Notes: generated from the letters alone by a model not told the origin. A stretch of DNA of 36,036 nt from Campylobacterales bacterium (GCA_027082175.1 JALWIX010000098.1:1-36036), one strand, 5' to 3'; shown: positions 1-9,394, counted from the first letter of the stretch. A program made the numbers and translations.

Positions 1-2
1 AA

Positions 3-503
3 AGAACTATAGAGCTTCTAGAAAAGATGAGGAGCGTAGAAGAGTCATTTTTAAGAACTAGCATAATAGTGGGTCACCCTCAAGAATCGGAAAAAGATTT
101 TAAAGAGCTTTGCGATTTTTTAGAAAAATTTGATTTTGATAGGGTGAATCTTTTTGCGTACTCTGACGAGGAAGGCACCTTTGCGTACCAGATGAAAAAC
201 AAAGTGCCTCAAGAAATAATAGATGTGAGACTAAAAATTTTGGATGAGATAGTAAAAGAAAAAACTTTAAAAAGTTTAAAAAAGGATTTAGGTAAAGTCA
301 TTGAAGCGGTACTAGAGGGAGAAAGCGAAGAGAGCGAACTTCTTTTAAGTGCTAGAAAAATTATGTGGGCTCCTGAAGTTGACGGAGAGATTTTAGTTAA
401 TGAAAGCGAAACGCAAAATCTAGAAATCGGAAAAATTTATAAGATCGAGATAACCGAGCTGGTAGGCGACAAACTGCTTGGAAAAGTAATAGAGGAAGCA
501 TAA
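3..503 (+). CDS. rimO: Ribosomal protein S12 methylthiotransferase RimO, C-terminal part
   Basis: Reading frame open from the left edge of the window, so the N-terminal part with the radical-SAM cluster is missing. What remains is the end of the radical-SAM barrel (the segment LRTSIIVGHPQESEKDF is typical of methylthiotransferases: substrate-domain glycine, then a PGE/PQE turn) and a C-terminal TRAM domain of about 65 residues ending in ITELVGDKLLGKVIEEA. RimO-family enzymes attach a methylthio group to an aspartate of ribosomal protein S12. MiaB is the main alternative. The sequence VNLFAYSDEEGT is closer to RimO (F-YS-EEGT) than to MiaB. The stop lies 9 bases before tilS, so the two are probably one transcript. 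Confidence 0.88.
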   Translation, partial: RTIELLEKMRSVEESFLRTSIIVGHPQESEKDFKELCDFLEKFDFDRVNLFAYSDEEGTFAYQMKNKVPQEIIDVRLKILDEIVKEKTLKSLKKDLGKVIEAVLEGESEESELLLSARKIMWAPEVDGEILVNESETQNLEIGKIYKIEITELVGDKLLGKVIEEA

Positions 504-512
504 GGCATCCGT

Positions 513-1517
513 TTGGAAGCAACTTTAAATCCAAAAGCAGCCCAGTATTTAAAAGATAAGAAAAATCTTTTGGCTTTTTCGGCAGGGACCGATTCTAGCG
601 CGCTGTTTTTTATGCTTCTTGAAAAAAACATCTCTTTTGATATAGCTATCGTAAACTATAAACTAAGAAGCCAAAGCCACCTAGAAGTAGAATATGCGAA
701 AGAACTAGCAAAAACATATGATAAAAAAATATTTATAAAAGAGGCTCCATTGTCCCCTCCTTCAATAGAGCTTAAAGCGAGAAAAATCAGATACGATTTT
801 TTTGAACAAGTTATAAAGCAGTACAACTATCAAAATCTCATAACGGCTCATCATCTAAACGATCAACTTGAGTGGTTTTTGATGCAGTTTACAAAAGGCG
901 CCGGACTTGTAGAGCTTTTAGGAATGGGGCTAATAGACGAAAAAAAAGATTATTGTATTGTAAGACCTCTGCTTTTTACGGCAAAAAAAGATATTAAAAA
1001 GTATTTAAAACAGAAAAAAATAAAATATTTTGAAGATATTACAAACAAAGATATTAAGTTTAAAAGAAACTTTTTTAGAAAAGAGTTCAGTGATAAATTG
1101 ATGGAACTTTTTGATGAAGGTATAAAAAGAAGTTTTGAGTATCTTCACTTAGATAAGCAACTCTTTCTTGAAGAGTTCAAAGTTTGCAATTTAAAAGAGC
1201 TATTTATCATCAAAAATCAAAAAAACGATCTAAAAAACATAAGAGCTATAGACAAAGCGGTAAAGTCTTTAGGATATCTTTTAAGCTCAAAGCAGAAAAG
1301 AGAGATTTTGAAGCAAAAAAAGTGCGTTATAGGCAAAAATATAGCAATCGATATCGATGACGACTATATATTCGTATCTCCATATATAAAAATCGTTATG
1401 GATAAAAAATTTAAGGAGTCTTGCAGGATTTTAAAAATCCCTGAACACGTAAGAGGCTATATTTTTAAAAGCGGCATTGAGCCAAAAAAGATTAAAAACT
1501 GTATAGAGATGCTATAA
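513..1517 (+). CDS. tilS: tRNA(Ile)-lysidine synthase TilS
   Basis: Attaches lysine to C34 of tRNA-Ile(CAU), changing AUG to AUA decoding; essential in most bacteria and heavily used here, since ATA codons are common in this window. The ATP-pyrophosphatase PP-loop is visible as FSAGTDSSALFF at about residues 22-33 (SAG instead of the usual SGG). The following HHLNDQLEWFLMQFTKGAGL segment (about 112-131) is the family's HHxxDQxEtfL-type motif. The protein has 334 residues, shorter than the E. coli enzyme, as in other Campylobacterota. The start is a TTG at 513. No strong Shine-Dalgarno is visible, but it lies just after the rimO stop, which suggests coupling. The gene ends convergently with uvrB, 32 bases away. 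Confidence 0.93.
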   Translation: MEATLNPKAAQYLKDKKNLLAFSAGTDSSALFFMLLEKNISFDIAIVNYKLRSQSHLEVEYAKELAKTYDKKIFIKEAPLSPPSIELKARKIRYDFFEQVIKQYNYQNLITAHHLNDQLEWFLMQFTKGAGLVELLGMGLIDEKKDYCIVRPLLFTAKKDIKKYLKQKKIKYFEDITNKDIKFKRNFFRKEFSDKLMELFDEGIKRSFEYLHLDKQLFLEEFKVCNLKELFIIKNQKNDLKNIRAIDKAVKSLGYLLSSKQKREILKQKKCVIGKNIAIDIDDDYIFVSPYIKIVMDKKFKESCRILKIPEHVRGYIFKSGIEPKKIKNCIEML

Positions 1518-1549
1518 TCCGGAACAAATAGATATTAAATTGCTTTTTT

Positions 1550-3580
1550 TTATAAATTTTTTATCTTCTCTATCTCGTCTCTAAGTCTTGCGGCCTCTTC
1601 AAATTCTAGTTTTTTTGCCGCTTCATGCATAAGGCGTCTTAGCTCTTTTACGATTTTCTCCTTCTCTTTTGGCTGGAGTTTTTCTATTTTCTTTTTCTTT
1701 TCATAAAGTATGTCGATATCCTCCATCTTTAGATTTTCATCCAGTTTTCTTTTGACAGTTTTAGGTATTATGCCATTTCTTTCGTTGTAAATTTTTTGTT
1801 TATAGCGTCTTTCTACGGTTGTTTTTATAGCGTTATACATAGATTTGGTGATTTTGTCTTTTATATTCTCAAGAGTTGCTATATCGTCTATAATGACTCT
1901 TTTTTCGATATTTTCCGCAAACATCAAGACTCTTCCCTTTTCATTTCTAGCGGCTCTTCCCATAGTCTGAATCAAAGATGTTTCGCTTCTTAAAAAACCC
2001 TCTTTATCCGCGTCTAAAACCGCCACCATACTCACTTCCGGAAGATCTAAACCTTCTCTTAAAAGGTTTATCCCTATCAAAACGTCAAAATCGCCAAGTC
2101 GAAGTCCCCTAATAAGTTGATTTCTCTCTATGGCGTCGATCTCTGAGTGCATATATCTTACTTTAAGTCCTAAATCCGCGTAATACTTCGTAAGCTCTTC
2201 CGCCATCTTCTTAGTAAGAGTGGTTATCAAGACTCTGTTTTGTTTTGCAATCTCTTTTTTTATCTCGTCATATAGAGTCTCTACTTGATAATGTGATGGC
2301 AACACCTCTACGATAGGATCTAAAAGTCCTGTAGGCCTTATGATTTGTTCCGCAACAACGCTGCTTAGCTCAAGTTCCGTCTCTCCTGGGGTTGCTGAAA
2401 CGAAAAGATAGTGAGGGGCTTTGTTTATAAACTCCTCAAATTTCAATGGACGGTTATCCAGCGCGCTAGGCAGTCTAAAACCGTACTCTACCAATACCTC
2501 TTTTCTGCTTCTATCTCCCGCGTACATTCCTCTAAATTGGGGAAGGCTAACGTGAGACTCGTCAACGATGATTAAGTAATCTCTCCCCATCGCTTCAAAG
2601 TAGTCGATCAAAGAGTAGGGAGTCTCTCCCGGTTTTTTACCGGTGAGGTGTCTTGAGTAGTTTTCGATCCCTTTGCATGTTCCCGTAGTTTCAAGCATTT
2701 CTAGATCAAACTCCGTTCTTTGTTTGAGTCTTTGGTACTCTAAAAGCTTGTTCTCTTTCTTGAAGTACTCCAATCTCTCTTCCAACTCTTTTTCTATAGA
2801 TTTTATGGCTTGGACTAATCGGTTTTGCCCAACGATAAACTGGTTTGCGGCGTAGATCGTGATAGATTTTATATCTTTTATCTTTTTATTTGTTAATGTG
2901 TCAAAATAGTAAATCGATTCTATCTCATCGCCGAAAAACTCTATTCTTATTGCTTCATCTTCACTATAAGCCGGATATATATCTATAACGTCTCCGCTAA
3001 CTCTAAAATCACCTCTATCAAAAAAGTTGTCATTTCTTTTATAACCCATCTCTACAAGTCTATATAAAAGCTCTTTTTGGTTAATTTCTTGGCCAATTTC
3101 TAGTTTTTGAACCATTTTTCTATATTCATTTGGGTTTCCTAGTCCGTAGTTTGCGCTTACGCTAGCGACTACTATAACGTCGTCAAACTCTAAAAGCGAG
3201 GCGGTTGCCGAGAGTCTTAATCGTTCTAGCTCATCATTGATAGAGCTATCTTTTTCTATAAAAAGGTCTTGTCTAGGCAAGTACGCTTCCGGTTGATAAT
3301 AGTCGTAATAACTTATAAAATACTCTACGTGATTTTTTGGGAAAAAACCTTTAAATTCGCTATAGAGTTGGGCGGCTAAAGTTTTATTGTGAGTCATAAT
3401 AAGGGTTGGCATCTGGAGATTTTCAATGATTTTAGCCATAGTATATGTCTTTCCGCTGCCAGTCACCCCTAAAAGAGTTTGATACCTGTTGCCAGATTTC
3501 ACGGAAAGAGTCAGTTTCTCTATGGCTTTTGGCTGATCACCTGAGGGTTTAAAGCTACTTATTAGTTCAAATTTTGCCAA
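1550..3580 (-). CDS. uvrB: UvrABC excinuclease subunit UvrB
   Basis: Damage-verifying helicase-like subunit of nucleotide excision repair; it loads with UvrA and recruits UvrC. Visible features: Walker A GVTGSGKT at residues 38-45, the beta-hairpin region [12 protein letters not shown] at about 91-102, the DESH box ([12 protein letters not shown]), helicase motif [11 protein letters not shown], and a C-terminal UVR domain ([14 protein letters not shown]) for UvrC contact. At 676 residues it is full length. The start is TTG at 3580 with AGGAGA 8-13 bases upstream on the minus strand. It is divergent from the small gene pair at 3702. No damage or promoter loss is seen. Confidence 0.98.
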   Translation of the reverse strand: MAKFELISSFKPSGDQPKAIEKLTLSVKSGNRYQTLLGVTGSGKTYTMAKIIENLQMPTLIMTHNKTLAAQLYSEFKGFFPKNHVEYFISYYDYYQPEAYLPRQDLFIEKDSSINDELERLRLSATASLLEFDDVIVVASVSANYGLGNPNEYRKMVQKLEIGQEINQKELLYRLVEMGYKRNDNFFDRGDFRVSGDVIDIYPAYSEDEAIRIEFFGDEIESIYYFDTLTNKKIKDIKSITIYAANQFIVGQNRLVQAIKSIEKELEERLEYFKKENKLLEYQRLKQRTEFDLEMLETTGTCKGIENYSRHLTGKKPGETPYSLIDYFEAMGRDYLIIVDESHVSLPQFRGMYAGDRSRKEVLVEYGFRLPSALDNRPLKFEEFINKAPHYLFVSATPGETELELSSVVAEQIIRPTGLLDPIVEVLPSHYQVETLYDEIKKEIAKQNRVLITTLTKKMAEELTKYYADLGLKVRYMHSEIDAIERNQLIRGLRLGDFDVLIGINLLREGLDLPEVSMVAVLDADKEGFLRSETSLIQTMGRAARNEKGRVLMFAENIEKRVIIDDIATLENIKDKITKSMYNAIKTTVERRYKQKIYNERNGIIPKTVKRKLDENLKMEDIDILYEKKKKIEKLQPKEKEKIVKELRRLMHEAAKKLEFEEAARLRDEIEKIKNL

Positions 3581-3623
3581 TTTTTCTCCTACTTTAAAAT
3601 ATTATTAGATAAAAGTTGATAAA

Positions 3624-3629
3624 ATTATA
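3624..3629 (-). promoter_or_regulatory. -10 box for uvrB
   Basis: Read on the minus strand, this is a perfect TATAAT in a T-rich stretch, about 45 bases upstream of the uvrB start. No clear -35 box is seen, which is normal for sigma-70 promoters in this phylum. Confidence 0.5.
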
Positions 3630-3701
3630 GCAAATAGCCAAATTGAAACGGTTCTAAACAGACAACAATATATTTTAGCAGATTATTTGAAAGGATGGGA
3701 G

Positions 3702-3932
3702 TTGAGCGATATAAACGTACTAGAAAAACTTAATCAGAAGATTGAGGAGCTTTTAAAAAAGTTTGAGATGTTAAAAGAGGAAAATGAAAACTTGAGACGA
3801 GAGCTAGTTACTTGCAAAGCGAGCAATGAAGTTAAGGACGCGGAGATACAAAAGCTTCAAGAAGAGATAAGTTTAAAAGATATGGAGCTTGAAGAGATTG
3901 TTGACAGAGTTGAAAAGATTCTTGGACAATGA
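3702..3932 (+). CDS. Small coiled-coil protein, possibly ZapB-like
   Basis: A 76-residue, highly charged protein that is almost entirely heptad-like coiled coil (LEKLNQKIEELLKKFEMLKEE, then EIQKLQEEISLKDMELEEIVDRV). An in-frame TTG exists at 3687, but AAGGA (3691-3695) lies 6 bases before the TTG at 3702, so 3702 is the better start. It overlaps the next gene by 4 bases (ATGA), so the two are translated together. Size and composition recall ZapB or the coiled-coil partners of ZapA in cell division, but no diagnostic motif proves it. Function is unassigned. It is divergent from uvrB. Confidence 0.8.
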   Translation: MSDINVLEKLNQKIEELLKKFEMLKEENENLRRELVTCKASNEVKDAEIQKLQEEISLKDMELEEIVDRVEKILGQ

Positions 3933-4150
3933 AAAAGATATCGTTAACGGTAGCTGGCAAAACTTACGATATAAACATTGAAGATATGCTGGCGGATGAG
4001 CTTAAAGAGGCTATGAGTAGAGATCTCAATATGGATGGAAACAACTCCGTCAAGGCTTTGCTTGAAGCCTATCTTAAAAAAAACTACGAATATTTTTTGA
4101 TGGAAAAAAAACTACTTGAGCTTTTAAAAAAGCTAGATTCTCAAAAATAA
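3929..4150 (+). CDS. Small conserved protein with a ZapA-like N-terminus
   Basis: A 73-residue protein beginning KKISLTVAGKTYDINIED, a beta-hairpin resembling the start of ZapA (K-V-x-V-x-I-x-G-x-x-Y-x-I). This is followed by helices rich in Leu, Lys and Glu (LLEAYLKKNYEYFLMEKKLLELLKKL). It overlaps the coiled-coil gene at 3702 by 4 bases. The ZapA resemblance is short and could be chance; the rest does not follow the ZapA pattern closely. I treat it as a conserved protein of unknown function, probably working with its upstream partner. Confidence 0.78.
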   Translation: MKKISLTVAGKTYDINIEDMLADELKEAMSRDLNMDGNNSVKALLEAYLKKNYEYFLMEKKLLELLKKLDSQK

Positions 4151-4192
4151 TCTTTTCTTATATCTTTTCCTTATAAAAACCATAATATTCGG

Positions 4193-4207
4193 CTTAAAGA
4201 CTTTAAG
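4193..4207. promoter_or_regulatory. 15-bp palindrome upstream of pilin genes
   Basis: CTTAAAG-A-CTTTAAG is a perfect palindrome with one central base, too tight for an RNA hairpin. It lies about 75 bases before the first pilin gene, between it and the end of the small gene at 3929. It could be an operator for a dimeric regulator, or chance in AT-rich DNA. Confidence 0.2.
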
Positions 4208-4281
4208 TAAATATTTATAAAAAATATACGATAATCTACTTACTGGGAAGACCCAGAAAAATTTCATCAAAAGGAGATGCG

Positions 4282-4863
4282 ATGCGTAAGGCGTTTACAA
4301 TGATCGAGTTGATCTTCGTGATCGTGATCATCGGGATTTTAGCGGCAGTTGCTTTGCCAAGATTGGCTGGCGTGCAAGACGATGCGTTGATTTCAAGTGA
4401 AAAAAGCGGTATAGCCGCGGCAAGAAGTGCGGTTATAGCTTTAAGAGGTAAAGCTCTGGCTAGAGGAGCTGATTTTAATATCACCGTCGTTGACAAGGAT
4501 GGAGATCAAGGTTATGTTACGGTAAACTATGATTTTAACGGTACTACTCCAGGTACAACCGATGTTGAACTATCAAAAACCAAATATCCGTTTCAGTTAA
4601 GTACTACTACCGCCGATTATACAAATAACACTAAAGTTAACGCCACTCAAACTGCTGAGAAACTTGACGGCGCAGCTTTAGCTATCGTGCTTGAGCCGGA
4701 CGGTAGAGAGAGATATAAAACAAAAGCTGACAATAATAATACTAAAATTGTAGGTCCAGCTTCTAGTACCATTGCCGATACCGCCGCGGAGATTAATACC
4801 AATAAGTACTGGTTATATAACGCTTCTAACGGTACCTTTTCTCTTAAAGACGGTACTTATTAA
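4282..4863 (+). CDS. Type IV pilin-like / pseudopilin protein
   Basis: The N-terminus MRKAFTMIELIFVIVIIGIL is a class III prepilin signal: a short basic leader (cleavage after Ala4, before Phe5), Glu at +5 of the mature chain, then a hydrophobic helix of about 20 residues. The remaining 160 residues are a globular domain rich in Thr, Asn and Ala. AAGGAG (4271-4276) sits 5 bases before the ATG. It is probably exported and assembled into a competence or type II-secretion pseudopilus; which one cannot be told from this gene alone. The second pilin gene follows after a strong hairpin. No prepilin peptidase or assembly ATPase gene is in the window. Confidence 0.9.
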   Translation: MRKAFTMIELIFVIVIIGILAAVALPRLAGVQDDALISSEKSGIAAARSAVIALRGKALARGADFNITVVDKDGDQGYVTVNYDFNGTTPGTTDVELSKTKYPFQLSTTTADYTNNTKVNATQTAEKLDGAALAIVLEPDGRERYKTKADNNNTKIVGPASSTIADTAAEINTNKYWLYNASNGTFSLKDGTY

Positions 4864-4866
4864 CAC

Positions 4867-4899
4867 TTAAAGAAGGAGACAAGAACTCTCCTTCTTTAA
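4867..4899 (+). terminator. 13-bp hairpin between the two pilin genes
   Basis: Perfect inverted repeat, arms 4867-4879 and 4887-4899, with a 7-base loop (CAAGAAC). It begins 3 bases after the first pilin stop. No long U-run follows (TTTAACCC), so it may be a weak terminator, an attenuator or an mRNA 3'-end stabiliser. The only AAGGAG upstream of the second pilin is inside the left arm. Confidence 0.6.
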
Positions 4900-4908
4900 C
4901 CCTTGTCT

Positions 4909-5454
4909 ATGAAAAGAAGAGCTTTTACTATCATCGAACTTATCTTCGCAATCGTTATAGTAGGCGTTCTTGCCGCTATTGCTATAAGTAGATTTGAATC
5001 CATAGAAGATGACGCGTTAAGCGCCGTTGAAAAATCGACTATAGGCGAAGCTAGACAAGCTATTTTATCTTTTTACGGATGGGCCTTGTTGCATCCAGGT
5101 GAACAAAACAAAACTGTCTCCATCATAGGAAAAGATGGAAATAGATACGATTGTGCGATAATTTTTTCCTCAAAAAGATATCCCGTAACCGTTACCGCTA
5201 AAGAGACAGGCATTTCTACCGATAACAATCTTAGCATAGGTAGCAGTACGAATATAGGAGATTATAAAACGTTGGCTCCTTTGATGCTCGATCCTCCGAC
5301 CATAAAAGATTGGAACTCTACTAGAGTTGATGAGAGATACGAATATCTAACAGGCCCGGCTACCAACTTTGTAGTGTACGAAAATGCCGAACTTAAAAAA
5401 GGTATGTATTGGCGTTATGATAACCATCAAGGGATTTTAGGTCTAAAAAAATAA
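4909..5454 (+). CDS. Type IV pilin-like / pseudopilin protein, second copy
   Basis: The N-terminus MKRRAFTIIELIFAIVIVGV again has the class III prepilin signal (cleavage before Phe6, Glu10 as the +5 glutamate, hydrophobic helix). The start is taken as ATG 4909; an in-frame TTG at 4903 would add two residues. It shares with the first pilin the post-helix segment R-ESIEDDALSAVEKS (DDAL..-EKS in both), so the two are probably paralogues, but the C-terminal domains differ. No normal Shine-Dalgarno precedes it: the AAGGAG upstream is locked in the hairpin at 4867-4899. Its expression may therefore be lower than that of the first pilin, or regulated. Confidence 0.88.
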   Translation: MKRRAFTIIELIFAIVIVGVLAAIAISRFESIEDDALSAVEKSTIGEARQAILSFYGWALLHPGEQNKTVSIIGKDGNRYDCAIIFSSKRYPVTVTAKETGISTDNNLSIGSSTNIGDYKTLAPLMLDPPTIKDWNSTRVDERYEYLTGPATNFVVYENAELKKGMYWRYDNHQGILGLKK

Positions 5455-5461
5455 CTTCTGC

Positions 5462-5467
5462 TATAAT
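5462..5467 (+). promoter_or_regulatory. -10 box for the ABC transporter / priA operon
   Basis: Perfect TATAAT 7 bases after the pilin stop and 25 bases before the ATG of the ABC ATPase. No good -35 box is seen. It would start the four-gene coupled block ending with priA. Confidence 0.45.
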
Positions 5468-5492
5468 TTCTTAAAAAAATCTAGAGGGCTTT

Positions 5493-6095
5493 ATGATACT
5501 TCTTGGTCACAACGGGGCGGGGAAAAGCACTTTTATCAACTATCTGCTCGGTTTTTACTCAAAACTCTCGGATCACCCTTTTTTGCCGCATTTCAAAGAT
5601 CATTTGCCAAATATAGATAAAAAAGATATAGGTTACGCTCCCGAAGCTGCGCTTTTGGATCTAAATATGAGCGCTATGGACTATTTTAAGATGATGGCCG
5701 TTTTAAGGGACGTAAAAGATTTTGACCCTTATGTACTCTTAAAAAGCGTAGCTTTGGAAGTTGAACTAAACACTCCTATAAAAAAGTATTCAAAGGGAAT
5801 GAAACAGAGACTTCTTTTAGCTATAGCGCTTCTAGGAAAACCAAAAACGTTGATATTGGACGAACCCACAAGCGGCCTAGACCCTTTTGGAAGAGCGGAG
5901 ATAGAAAAACTTTTAATAACTCTAAAAAAAGAACATTCGTTCATAATATCTACGCACTCTTTAGAACTAGCTTTGGCGCTAGAGGATGAGATTTGGATAC
6001 TAAAAGAGGGAAAGATAGAGTTTAAAGGGTATCCAAAAGATATAAATGAGTTAGAGGCTCTGCTTTTTAGATATCGTCCGGAGAAGATTAGATGA
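5493..6095 (+). CDS. ABC transporter ATP-binding protein with a short N-terminus
   Basis: ABC ATPase with Walker A GHNGAGKST at residues 5-13, signature YSKGMKQRL (about 105), Walker B LILDEPTSGLDP (about 127-138) and the switch His in ISTHSLE. The family is that of two-component exporters (NosF/CcmA/YbhF-like). It is odd in having only 4 residues before Walker A. The usual first two strands, with the aromatic A-loop that stacks on adenine, are absent. An in-frame TAA at 5472 and the preceding gene leave no room for them. AGAGGG precedes the ATG. The stop overlaps the permease start (ATGA), so the two form one transporter; the substrate is unknown. Confidence 0.88.
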   Translation: MILLGHNGAGKSTFINYLLGFYSKLSDHPFLPHFKDHLPNIDKKDIGYAPEAALLDLNMSAMDYFKMMAVLRDVKDFDPYVLLKSVALEVELNTPIKKYSKGMKQRLLLAIALLGKPKTLILDEPTSGLDPFGRAEIEKLLITLKKEHSFIISTHSLELALALEDEIWILKEGKIEFKGYPKDINELEALLFRYRPEKIR

Positions 6096-6874
6096 AAAAA
6101 GTTTTTAGTTTGGTTAAATTTTTTTCTAAGTCACTATTTAAAGAGAAAGCGACTACTCTTTTTATCCTTTTGGCGGTGATAATGATAATTATAGCGTTGG
6201 GGCTTAGCGATATAGATATCGCTAGAAAATATAAACTCTTAGAGGATGTTCTTTTAACTTCTCAGATGTTTTTGTTGCATGTAGCGGCTCTTTTTTACGC
6301 ATTTGATTTTTTGCAAAAAGAGAGGACACTCGGACTTTTTGTGCTTCCTTTATCAACCGGACTTAGCAGAAGAGGCTATCTTTTAGGACAATTTTTAACG
6401 ATTATGTTTATGGTTTTTACTATTTTTGTCTCATTTTTTATGATCGACTCCCTCTTACTCTATCTTTTAGAGAAAGAGTTTGTTTATCAGGTTTTATGGC
6501 AGCTCTTTTTATATACTCTATCGGCTATTTTGCTTAGTTTTTTTATCATTCTTTTTTCAAACTTTGTTTCGCTAATGAACTCCGTTATTTACAGCGTTGC
6601 TCTTTTTTTTATAGGAAACGGCTTGGATGAGTTTTACGTTTATGCGCACTATATAAAAAAAGAGCAGTTTTTAGAAAAACTCTCGACTCTATTTTACTAT
6701 TTGATACCCAATTTTTCATATTTTGACAAACAGGCTCAGGTAGTAAATAGAGCATTAATAGCAAAAGATGAGTTTTTTTTGTATCCTGTTATATATTTTT
6801 TTATATTGGCGGTTTTGATCTTTTTAGTTTCATATATGAAATATCGAATAAGGGTGCTTCGTTTTGGCGAATAG
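6092..6874 (+). CDS. ABC transporter permease (ABC-2-like membrane protein)
   Basis: A 260-residue protein with about six hydrophobic segments (near residues 22-40, 65-85, 105-130, 145-170, 172-190 and 230-250). No periplasmic binding domain. It fits an ABC-2 type permease. It overlaps the ATPase at 5493 by 4 bases and the next gene by 11 bases, so its partner is that ATPase. The substrate cannot be read from the sequence. Confidence 0.8.
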   Translation: MKKVFSLVKFFSKSLFKEKATTLFILLAVIMIIIALGLSDIDIARKYKLLEDVLLTSQMFLLHVAALFYAFDFLQKERTLGLFVLPLSTGLSRRGYLLGQFLTIMFMVFTIFVSFFMIDSLLLYLLEKEFVYQVLWQLFLYTLSAILLSFFIILFSNFVSLMNSVIYSVALFFIGNGLDEFYVYAHYIKKEQFLEKLSTLFYYLIPNFSYFDKQAQVVNRALIAKDEFFLYPVIYFFILAVLIFLVSYMKYRIRVLRFGE

Positions 6875-7547
6875 AGTCTCTATTTTTATAGTTGTTTCGC
6901 TACTTGTAGGGTTTGTATATATAACTCCAAAGCCGACTAAAAAGAGTTTGGTCGTAAATGAGATATTATTTGCCAAACCTCTTTTTTTCAGGGCTTTAAC
7001 AAACTATACTCATACATTGAGCGCAGATAGGCTATGGCTTCTTTCAAATACGGTAGGCGAGGTTGCCGCAGGAGATAGTTTCAAAGTTGACGAGATGGAA
7101 GTTTATAGGGCCTTTAAAACTATCATAATAATGGATCCATTTTTTTATCCCGCCGTAAATTATGCGGCAACCTATCTTGCTTCTATCAAAAAAAGAGTAG
7201 ATTTGGCAACAAATCTTATAAAAACGGCTAGGATATTTAACAAAAATGATTTTAAACTCTACTTTTTAGAGATTATTTTATTGCTGACTTACGAAGACGA
7301 GAAGAAGTTAGATGACGAGTATATAGCCTCTTTGGCTAAAAAAGCCGCGCTATTGCCTGATAGCCAAAAGATACTAGGACGCATAGTTATTAAAGATTGG
7401 ATAGAGGATATGCTAATCTACGCAAGAGACAAAAAAGGCAAACGCGCTCAAGCTATCGAAGATCTAAAGTGGCTTTTAAAAAATACGAAAGACCCGGTTA
7501 AGAAAAAAGAGATAGAAAAAAGATTAAAAGAGCTTATTAACAGATGA
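6864..7547 (+). CDS. Membrane-anchored or exported helical-repeat protein
   Basis: A 227-residue protein with an N-terminal hydrophobic segment (about residues 5-21, VSIFIVVSLLVGFVYI) acting as signal peptide or anchor. A helical, TPR-like domain follows (FKTIIIMDPFFYPAVNYAATYLA, then ATNLIKTARIFNKNDFKLYF). The C-terminus is a charged coiled coil ([15 protein letters not shown]). The start is TTG 6864, inside the end of the permease gene, with AAGGG about 10 bases upstream. The stop overlaps the priA start by 4 bases. It may be a periplasmic partner of the ABC transporter; I know no function for the family. A protein of this kind next to priA seems to be a Campylobacterota arrangement. Confidence 0.75.
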   Translation: MANRVSIFIVVSLLVGFVYITPKPTKKSLVVNEILFAKPLFFRALTNYTHTLSADRLWLLSNTVGEVAAGDSFKVDEMEVYRAFKTIIIMDPFFYPAVNYAATYLASIKKRVDLATNLIKTARIFNKNDFKLYFLEIILLLTYEDEKKLDDEYIASLAKKAALLPDSQKILGRIVIKDWIEDMLIYARDKKGKRAQAIEDLKWLLKNTKDPVKKKEIEKRLKELINR

Positions 7548-9394
7548 GATACTATATTGTAGCTATAAACCAAAAACCTCTGTTGCTTACATATTCGCAT
7601 CAAAACTATTTAGAAGAGGGAACTTTAGTCGAGGTGGAGATAAAAAAGAGACTATATAAAGGGTATATTATAAAAGAGACCCAAAAGCCCTCTTTTGAGT
7701 GCAAAGAGATAGCGAATGTAACCGATTTGTATCTGTCTAAAAATTATATGGAGATTGCAAAGTTTATATCGACTTACTATTTTTGTTCTATTGGCGAAGC
7801 GTTTGGACTTTTTGCTCCTTTTAAAAAAAATGGATTTGAAAAAGATAAAACAACCTATTCTCAGCTACCGATCGCAAACTCCGCAATTGAATTATCCGCG
7901 GAGCAAAAAGAGGCCTTAGAGTTTATAAAATCTCATCAGATATCTTTGCTTTTTGGAGATACGGGAAGCGGGAAGACGCAAATTTATATGAGATATTTTC
8001 AAGAGATATTGGCTAAAGGTAAAAGCGCGATATTTTTGATGCCGGAAATATCTTTGACTCCTCAAATGGAGGAGAGGCTAAGGGAGTATTTTGGATCAAG
8101 TGTGGCTATATGGCACAGTAAAATATCCAAAAAGAAAAAAGAGGCTATTTTAGAAGATATCCATAGCGGCAGGGTGAAGATAGTTGCGGGACCTAGAAGC
8201 GCTCTTTTTTTACCGATGGAAAATCTGGGTTTGATTGTGGTGGATGAAGAGCACGACGATAGCTATAAAGCGAATAATCGTCCTAGATACAACGCGAAAG
8301 ATTTGGCTATCTATTTTGGAAAAAAATTGGGAATAAGCGTTATTTTAGGAAGCGCTACGCCCTCTTTGAACTCATACTTGAAATTTCCTCGCTTTAGACT
8401 CAAAGGTAGTTTTTATAAAGGAAAAAAAGAGTTTGTTTGGGAAAACGAGTTAACATCTTTGACGCCTTTGGTGATAGAGCACATAAAAGAGACGTTAAAA
8501 AACAAAAAGCAATCTATTATATTTTTACCGACAAGAGCAAACTTTAAATATCTGATTTGCTCTGATTGCGGCGAAGCGGTTAAATGTCCCTATTGCGATG
8601 TGGGTATGAGTTTGCATTTTGACAAAAGAGCGCTTGTTTGCCACTACTGTAACTTTACCGAACCGATACCAAAACATTGTCCATCTTGCTCTTCTCGAAA
8701 TCTCAAAGCCAATAGAATCGGCACTAGCGAGATTGTAAAAGAGCTTAGAGAGATTTTCAAAGACGCAAAAATCGAAAAATTTGACAAAGATGAGATAACC
8801 ACCCATAAAAAACTTCAAAATACTCTAAAAAGTTTTGCAAAAAAAGAGATAGATATTTTAGTAGGCACTCAAATGCTCTCAAAAGGGCATGATTATCCGG
8901 ATGTTGCGCTATCCGTTGTGTTGGGAATAGACTATATTTTAAATATGGCCGATTTTAGAGCAAGAGAAAAAGCGGTTTCTCTTTTTTTACAGATAGCCGG
9001 AAGAAGCGGAAGAAAAGAGAAGGGAAAAGTATTGGTGCAGACTCTAAATCGGGAGTTTTTTGAAAGTTATCTAGATTTTGAGAAGTTTTTAGAGGATGAG
9101 ATGGAGTTTAGAAAAGGGTTGTATCCTCCCTTTAAGAGACTAGCTGTCGCACTCTTTTCTCATAAAGATAGAAAAAAGGCGCAAGAGAGCATGCAAGAGA
9201 TGCTAAAAAAACTAAAAAGATTTGAAGATATAGAGATAATAGGTTTTGGAGAGGCTCCTATAGAGAAGATAGCGGGGAGATACAGATATAACATTATTTT
9301 AAGAAGTGATTTTGCAAAAGCGATTATAAAAGCTATAAATGTTTCAAAAACCCAATTTTGTGAAATAGACATAGACCCCGTTGCTGTGATTTGA
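7544..9394 (+). CDS. priA: Primosomal helicase PriA
   Basis: Restarts collapsed replication forks by loading DnaB, through a 3'-to-5' superfamily 2 helicase. Walker A GDTGSGKT is at residues 138-145 and the DEEH box at [11 protein letters not shown]. The zinc-binding module is visible as [13 protein letters not shown] followed by CHYC and CPSC (eight cysteines). Motif VI is the QIAGRSGR segment. At 616 residues it is a compact PriA, as in relatives, with a short N-terminal DNA-binding domain. It is translated by ATGA overlap with the gene before it. dnaB, its functional partner, lies one gene further on. Confidence 0.96.
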   Translation: MRYYIVAINQKPLLLTYSHQNYLEEGTLVEVEIKKRLYKGYIIKETQKPSFECKEIANVTDLYLSKNYMEIAKFISTYYFCSIGEAFGLFAPFKKNGFEKDKTTYSQLPIANSAIELSAEQKEALEFIKSHQISLLFGDTGSGKTQIYMRYFQEILAKGKSAIFLMPEISLTPQMEERLREYFGSSVAIWHSKISKKKKEAILEDIHSGRVKIVAGPRSALFLPMENLGLIVVDEEHDDSYKANNRPRYNAKDLAIYFGKKLGISVILGSATPSLNSYLKFPRFRLKGSFYKGKKEFVWENELTSLTPLVIEHIKETLKNKKQSIIFLPTRANFKYLICSDCGEAVKCPYCDVGMSLHFDKRALVCHYCNFTEPIPKHCPSCSSRNLKANRIGTSEIVKELREIFKDAKIEKFDKDEITTHKKLQNTLKSFAKKEIDILVGTQMLSKGHDYPDVALSVVLGIDYILNMADFRAREKAVSLFLQIAGRSGRKEKGKVLVQTLNREFFESYLDFEKFLEDEMEFRKGLYPPFKRLAVALFSHKDRKKAQESMQEMLKKLKRFEDIEIIGFGEAPIEKIAGRYRYNIILRSDFAKAIIKAINVSKTQFCEIDIDPVAVI

